A stretch of 64,000 nt of DNA from Streptomyces mayonensis (GTDB lineage Bacteria; Actinomycetota; Actinomycetes; Streptomycetales; Streptomycetaceae), in contig NZ_JACBYP010000020.1 in the NCBI RefSeq assembly GCF_018982965.1, forward strand, positions 1 to 64,000, given 5' to 3'. Position numbers and translations under genes: made by a program. Shown in pieces: positions 60,908 to 64,000 of this stretch (positions are counted from its first letter, which is position 1; each line of letters begins with the position of its first letter). Under the pieces are notes generated by a model. The model saw nothing but the letters and a program-made list of their open reading frames with translations, ran no database searches and was not told the origin of the DNA.

Positions 60908-61882
60908 TCAGCCCTCCGGGATCTCGAACTTCGACGTGCGCCGCATGCCGGCCGCACGGCCCTTGCCGGAGACGACCAGCGCCATCTTGCGGCTGGCCTC
61001 GTCGATCATCTCGTCGCCGAGCATCGCCGAGCCCTTCCTGCCGCCCGCCTCGGACGTGTAGTAGTCGTACGCGTCCAGGATCAGCTCGGCGTGGTCGTAG
61101 TCCTCCTGGGACGGCGAGAAGATCTCGTTGGACGCCTCGACCTGGCCCGGGTGCAGCACCCACTTGCCGTCGAAGCCGAGGGCGGCGGCGCGCCGGGCGA
61201 CCTCGCGGTAGCCGTCCACGTTGCGGATCTGCAGGTAGGGGCCGTCGATCGCCTGGAGGTCGTTGGCGCGGGCGGCCATCAGGATCTTCATCAGGATGAA
61301 GTGGTAGGCGTCGGCGGGGTAGCCGGGCGGCTGCTCGCCCACGACCAGGGACTTCATGTTGATGGACGCCATGAAGTCGGCCGGGCCGAAGATGATGGTC
61401 TCCACACGCGGGGAGGCCTCGGCGATCGCGTTGACGTTGTTCAGGCCCCGCGCGTTCTCGATCTGCGCCTCGATGCCGATCCGGCCGACCTCGAAGCCCA
61501 TCGTCTTCTCGATCTGGGTGAGGAGGAGGTCGAGCGCGACGACCTGCTGGGCGTCCTGGACCTTCGGGAGCATGATGCAGTCCAGGTTCGGGCCCGCGCC
61601 CTCCACCACCGTCACCACGTCGCGGTACGTCCACTCGGTCGTCCAGTCGTTGACGCGCACGACGCGGGTCTTGCCGGTCCAGTCGCCCTCGTTCAGGAAC
61701 TTGACGATCGTGTGCCGTGCCTCCGGCTTGGCGAGCGGCGCGCAGGCGTCCTCCAGGTCGAGGAAGACCTGGTCCGCGGGGAGGCCCTGGGCCTTCTCCA
61801 GGAAGCGGGGGTTCGAGCCCGGTACGGCCAGGCAGGAGCGCCGGGGGCGGAGCCGGTCGACCTGGGGAGCGGGGCTGGTCAT
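60908..61882 (-). CDS. CitE/HpcH-family lyase, probable (3S)-malyl-CoA/beta-methylmalyl-CoA lyase
   Basis: 324 residues; ATG 61882 overlaps the meaA stop (ATGA). Family motifs: LAVPGSNPRFLEKA, VFLDLEDACAP, RVNDWTTEW, IMLPKVQDAQQV, AQIENARGLNNV (Glu ligand) and IFGPADFMASI (Asp ligand). It cleaves beta-methylmalyl-CoA to propionyl-CoA and glyoxylate, and perhaps malyl-CoA as well. It is coupled to the mutase upstream and the hydratase downstream. Confidence 0.9.
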   Translation of the reverse strand: MTSPAPQVDRLRPRRSCLAVPGSNPRFLEKAQGLPADQVFLDLEDACAPLAKPEARHTIVKFLNEGDWTGKTRVVRVNDWTTEWTYRDVVTVVEGAGPNLDCIMLPKVQDAQQVVALDLLLTQIEKTMGFEVGRIGIEAQIENARGLNNVNAIAEASPRVETIIFGPADFMASINMKSLVVGEQPPGYPADAYHFILMKILMAARANDLQAIDGPYLQIRNVDGYREVARRAAALGFDGKWVLHPGQVEASNEIFSPSQEDYDHAELILDAYDYYTSEAGGRKGSAMLGDEMIDEASRKMALVVSGKGRAAGMRRTSKFEIPEG

Positions 61883-63906
61883 GCGGGGACCTCCAGGGGG
61901 TCGAGCTTGTTCGCGTTCCGGATCTCGTCGACGATCCGGCCGATGATGCCGGTGATGTCGAAGTCCTTCGGGGTGAAGACCGCGGCCACTCCCGCGGCCC
62001 GCAGGTCCTCCGCGTCACCGTTCGGGATGATGCCACCGGCGATCACCGGGATGTCTGTGGCACCGGCCACACGGAGCCGTTCCAGGACGTCCGGCACGAG
62101 CCGCGCGTGCGAGCCGGACAGCACGGACAGGCCCACCGCGTGCACGTCCTCCGCGAGGGCGGCGTCCACGATCTGCTCCGGGGTGAGCCGGATGCCCTGG
62201 TAGACCACCTCGAACCCGGCGTCACGGGCGCGCACGGCGATCTGTTCGGCGCCGTTGGAGTGGCCGTCCAGGCCGGGCTTGCCGACCAGGAAGCGGAGCT
62301 TGCCGACGCCCATCTCCTTGGCCGTCAGCTCCACCCTGCGGCGCACCTCGGACAGCGCGGAGCCCTCCTCGGCGGTGACCGCGACCGGTGCCGACGACAC
62401 GCCGGTCGGCGCCCGGAACTCGCCGAACACCTCGCGCAGCGCCCCCGCCCACTCGCCGGTCGTGGCACCGGCCCTGGCGCACTCCAGGGTGGCCTCCATG
62501 AGGTTGCCGGTGCCGCGCGCGGTCTCCTTCAGCCTCTCCAGGGCCTTGCAGGGGCGCGGGTGGTTGAAGGGCGGCTGGTAGCGCGTGTCGCGCCAGTTCT
62601 GCAGCGAGGCGACGACACGGGCCTCCACCGCCGGGTCGACCGTCTCGATCGCGGTGTCCAGGTCTGCGGTCAGCGGGTTCGGCTCGGTGCCCTCGAAGGC
62701 GTTGACACCGATGATCTTTTCCTCCCCGGACTCGATCCGGGCCCGGCGTTCGGCGTGCGAGGCGACCAGCTGGGACTTGAGGTACCCGGACTCGACGGCG
62801 GCCATCGCGCCGCCCATCTCCTCGATGCGGCCGATCTCCGCGAACGCCGCCTCGACCAGTTCGTCGACCTTCGCCCCGATCACCTTCGAGCCCTCGAAGA
62901 TGTCCTCGTACTCCAGCAGATCGCTCTCGTGCGCCAGCACCTGCTGGATCCGCAGCGACCACTGCTGGTCCCAGGGGCGGGGCAGGCCCAGCGCCTCGTT
63001 CCAGGCCGGCAGCTGCACGGCACGCGCGCGGGCGTCCTTGGAGAGGGTGACGGCCAGCATCTCGAGCACGATCCGCTGGACGTTGTTCTCCGGCTGAGCC
63101 TCGGTCAGGCCGAGGGAGTTGACCTGGACGCCGTAGCGGAAGCGGCGGTGCCGGGGGTCCTCGATGCCGTACCGCTCGCGGGTGACGCGGTCCCAGATGC
63201 GGCCGAAGGCGCGCATCTTGCACATCTCCTCGACGAACCGGACTCCCGCGTTCACGAAGAACGAGATGCGGCCGACGACGTCGCCCATGCGCTCCTCGGG
63301 CACCTGGCCGCTGTCGCGCACCGCGTCGAGCACGGCGATCGCCGTGGACATCGCGTACGCGATCTCCTGCACCGGCGTGGCGCCCGCCTCCTGCAAGTGG
63401 TAGCTGCAGATGTTGATCGGGTTCCACCGGGGCAGGTGGGAGACCGTGTACGCGATCATGTCGGTCGTCAGGCGGAGCGACGGTCCCGGCGGGAAGACGT
63501 GCGTCCCGCGGGACAGGTACTCCTTGACGATGTCGTTCTGCGTCGTGCCGCTGAGCCTGGTGACGTCCGCGCCCTGCTCCTCGGCGACGACCTGGTAGAG
63601 GGCCAGCAGCCACATGGCGGTGGCGTTGATGGTCATCGAGGTGTTCATCTGCTCCAGGGGGATGTCCTGGAACAGCCGGCGCATGTCACCGAGGTGCGCG
63701 ACGGGCACGCCGACCCGGCCGACCTCGCCGCGGGCGAGGACGTGGTCGGAGTCGTAGCCGGTCTGGGTCGGCAGGTCGAAGGCGACCGACAGACCCGTCT
63801 GGCCCTTGGCGAGGTTGCGCCGGTACAGCTCGTTGGAGGCTTCGGCCGTGGAGTGACCGGCGTAGGTGCGCATCAGCCACGGCCGGTCCTTGTGACGTTC
63901 GGTCAC
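61879..63906 (-). CDS. meaA: Ethylmalonyl-CoA mutase (coenzyme B12-dependent)
   Basis: 675 residues from GTG 63906; the ribosome binding site GAGGAG overlaps the ccr stop. The large domain shows RPWLMRTYAGHSTAEASNELYRRNLAKGQTGLSVAFDLPTQTGYDSD, and the C-terminal B12 domain KPGLDGHSNGAEQIAVRARDAGFEVVYQG has Asp547 and His549 for the cobalt. The pattern of this single-subunit enzyme next to ccr fits ethylmalonyl-CoA mutase rather than methylmalonyl-CoA mutase, which is usually two subunits in actinomycetes. It isomerises ethylmalonyl-CoA to methylsuccinyl-CoA. Confidence 0.96.
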   Translation of the reverse strand: MTERHKDRPWLMRTYAGHSTAEASNELYRRNLAKGQTGLSVAFDLPTQTGYDSDHVLARGEVGRVGVPVAHLGDMRRLFQDIPLEQMNTSMTINATAMWLLALYQVVAEEQGADVTRLSGTTQNDIVKEYLSRGTHVFPPGPSLRLTTDMIAYTVSHLPRWNPINICSYHLQEAGATPVQEIAYAMSTAIAVLDAVRDSGQVPEERMGDVVGRISFFVNAGVRFVEEMCKMRAFGRIWDRVTRERYGIEDPRHRRFRYGVQVNSLGLTEAQPENNVQRIVLEMLAVTLSKDARARAVQLPAWNEALGLPRPWDQQWSLRIQQVLAHESDLLEYEDIFEGSKVIGAKVDELVEAAFAEIGRIEEMGGAMAAVESGYLKSQLVASHAERRARIESGEEKIIGVNAFEGTEPNPLTADLDTAIETVDPAVEARVVASLQNWRDTRYQPPFNHPRPCKALERLKETARGTGNLMEATLECARAGATTGEWAGALREVFGEFRAPTGVSSAPVAVTAEEGSALSEVRRRVELTAKEMGVGKLRFLVGKPGLDGHSNGAEQIAVRARDAGFEVVYQGIRLTPEQIVDAALAEDVHAVGLSVLSGSHARLVPDVLERLRVAGATDIPVIAGGIIPNGDAEDLRAAGVAAVFTPKDFDITGIIGRIVDEIRNANKLDPLEVPA

Positions 63907-63916
63907 GCGGCGCTCC

Positions 63917-64000
63917 TCAGACGTTCCGGAAGCGGTTGATGGCGTCGGCGTGCTGCGCCCGCTTCTCCGGGTCGCGCACGCCCAGCCCCTCCTCGGGCGC
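63917..64000 (-). CDS. ccr: Crotonyl-CoA carboxylase/reductase, C-terminal end only
   Basis: The last 27 codons are in the window and end GLGVRDPEKRAQHADAINRF, then RNV and a TGA at 63919-63917. This matches the conserved C terminus of Streptomyces Ccr, which makes ethylmalonyl-CoA from crotonyl-CoA, CO2 and NADPH. It is the first enzyme of the pathway encoded by the four downstream genes. The rest lies outside the window. Confidence 0.85.
   Translation of the reverse strand, partial: APEEGLGVRDPEKRAQHADAINRFRNV

Noticed and set aside
61879..63906. Methylmalonyl-CoA mutase
   Set aside because: It is a single chain with its own B12 domain next to ccr and the Mcl and MaoC genes, which marks ethylmalonyl-CoA mutase.

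Overview
This window is high-GC chromosomal DNA that looks like Streptomyces. Codon third positions are almost all G or C, GTG and TTG starts are common, nearly every gene has a long antisense shadow frame, and there are Tat and Sec exported enzymes, many regulators and a crotonyl-CoA-reductase-type ethylmalonyl-CoA operon. From memory, the right third (secreted beta-galactosidase, metal ATPase, Ada/AlkA, Ogt, glycerate kinase, PssA/Psd, ethylmalonyl-CoA genes) follows the order of the SCO64xx region of S. coelicolor; this was not checked by a search. No rRNA, tRNA, CRISPR array, insertion sequence, phage or plasmid gene was found.

Layout. 1-7.1 kb: a giant secreted protein on the minus strand that joins a GH92 alpha-mannosidase to a PAP2-type phosphatase. 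7.5-17.4 kb: single genes (APH-fold kinase, NlpC/P60 hydrolase with a structured leader, HTH regulator divergent from an SDR, gamma-glutamyltransferase-like protein, inositol-phosphatase-like protein, FAD oxidoreductase, macro-domain protein) and the remnant of an alpha/beta hydrolase. 17.5-30.0 kb: a cluster around HMG-CoA. On the minus strand are an enoyl-CoA hydratase, a family III CoA-transferase, HyuB, HyuA and a GAF/PucR regulator. Divergent on the plus strand are a degradative-type HMG-CoA reductase, an SMP-30 lactonase and an HMG-CoA lyase. 30.1-34.5 kb: a LysR regulator divergent from an MHS-type transporter and a YtcJ-like amidohydrolase. 34.5-38.3 kb: a Ser/Thr kinase with an extracellular beta-propeller, and an alpha/beta hydrolase divergent from a TetR regulator. 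38.4-44.9 kb: a D-glucarate and galactarate/L-talarate catabolic locus. 45-50.8 kb: two exported hydrolases, a PhoD phosphatase and a GH2 beta-galactosidase with a LamG domain inserted in it. 50.9-55.9 kb: a CzrA-like metal sensor divergent from a P1B-4 metal ATPase, then alkylation repair (AdaA-AlkA, Ogt) and a Nudix hydrolase. 56.1-59.0 kb: glycerate kinase, then PssA and Psd for phosphatidylethanolamine. 59.2-64 kb: the ethylmalonyl-CoA pathway operon (ccr end, meaA, Mcl, MaoC, acyl-CoA dehydrogenase), tightly coupled and closed by a strong hairpin.

The parts most worth a second look are the 17.5-30 kb cluster, which holds enzymes for three routes into HMG-CoA plus the lyase that splits it; the GH92-PAP2 fusion, which could remove mannose and then phosphate from phosphorylated mannans; the palindromic operators of the metal and TetR systems; and the high number of short tandem repeats between genes.
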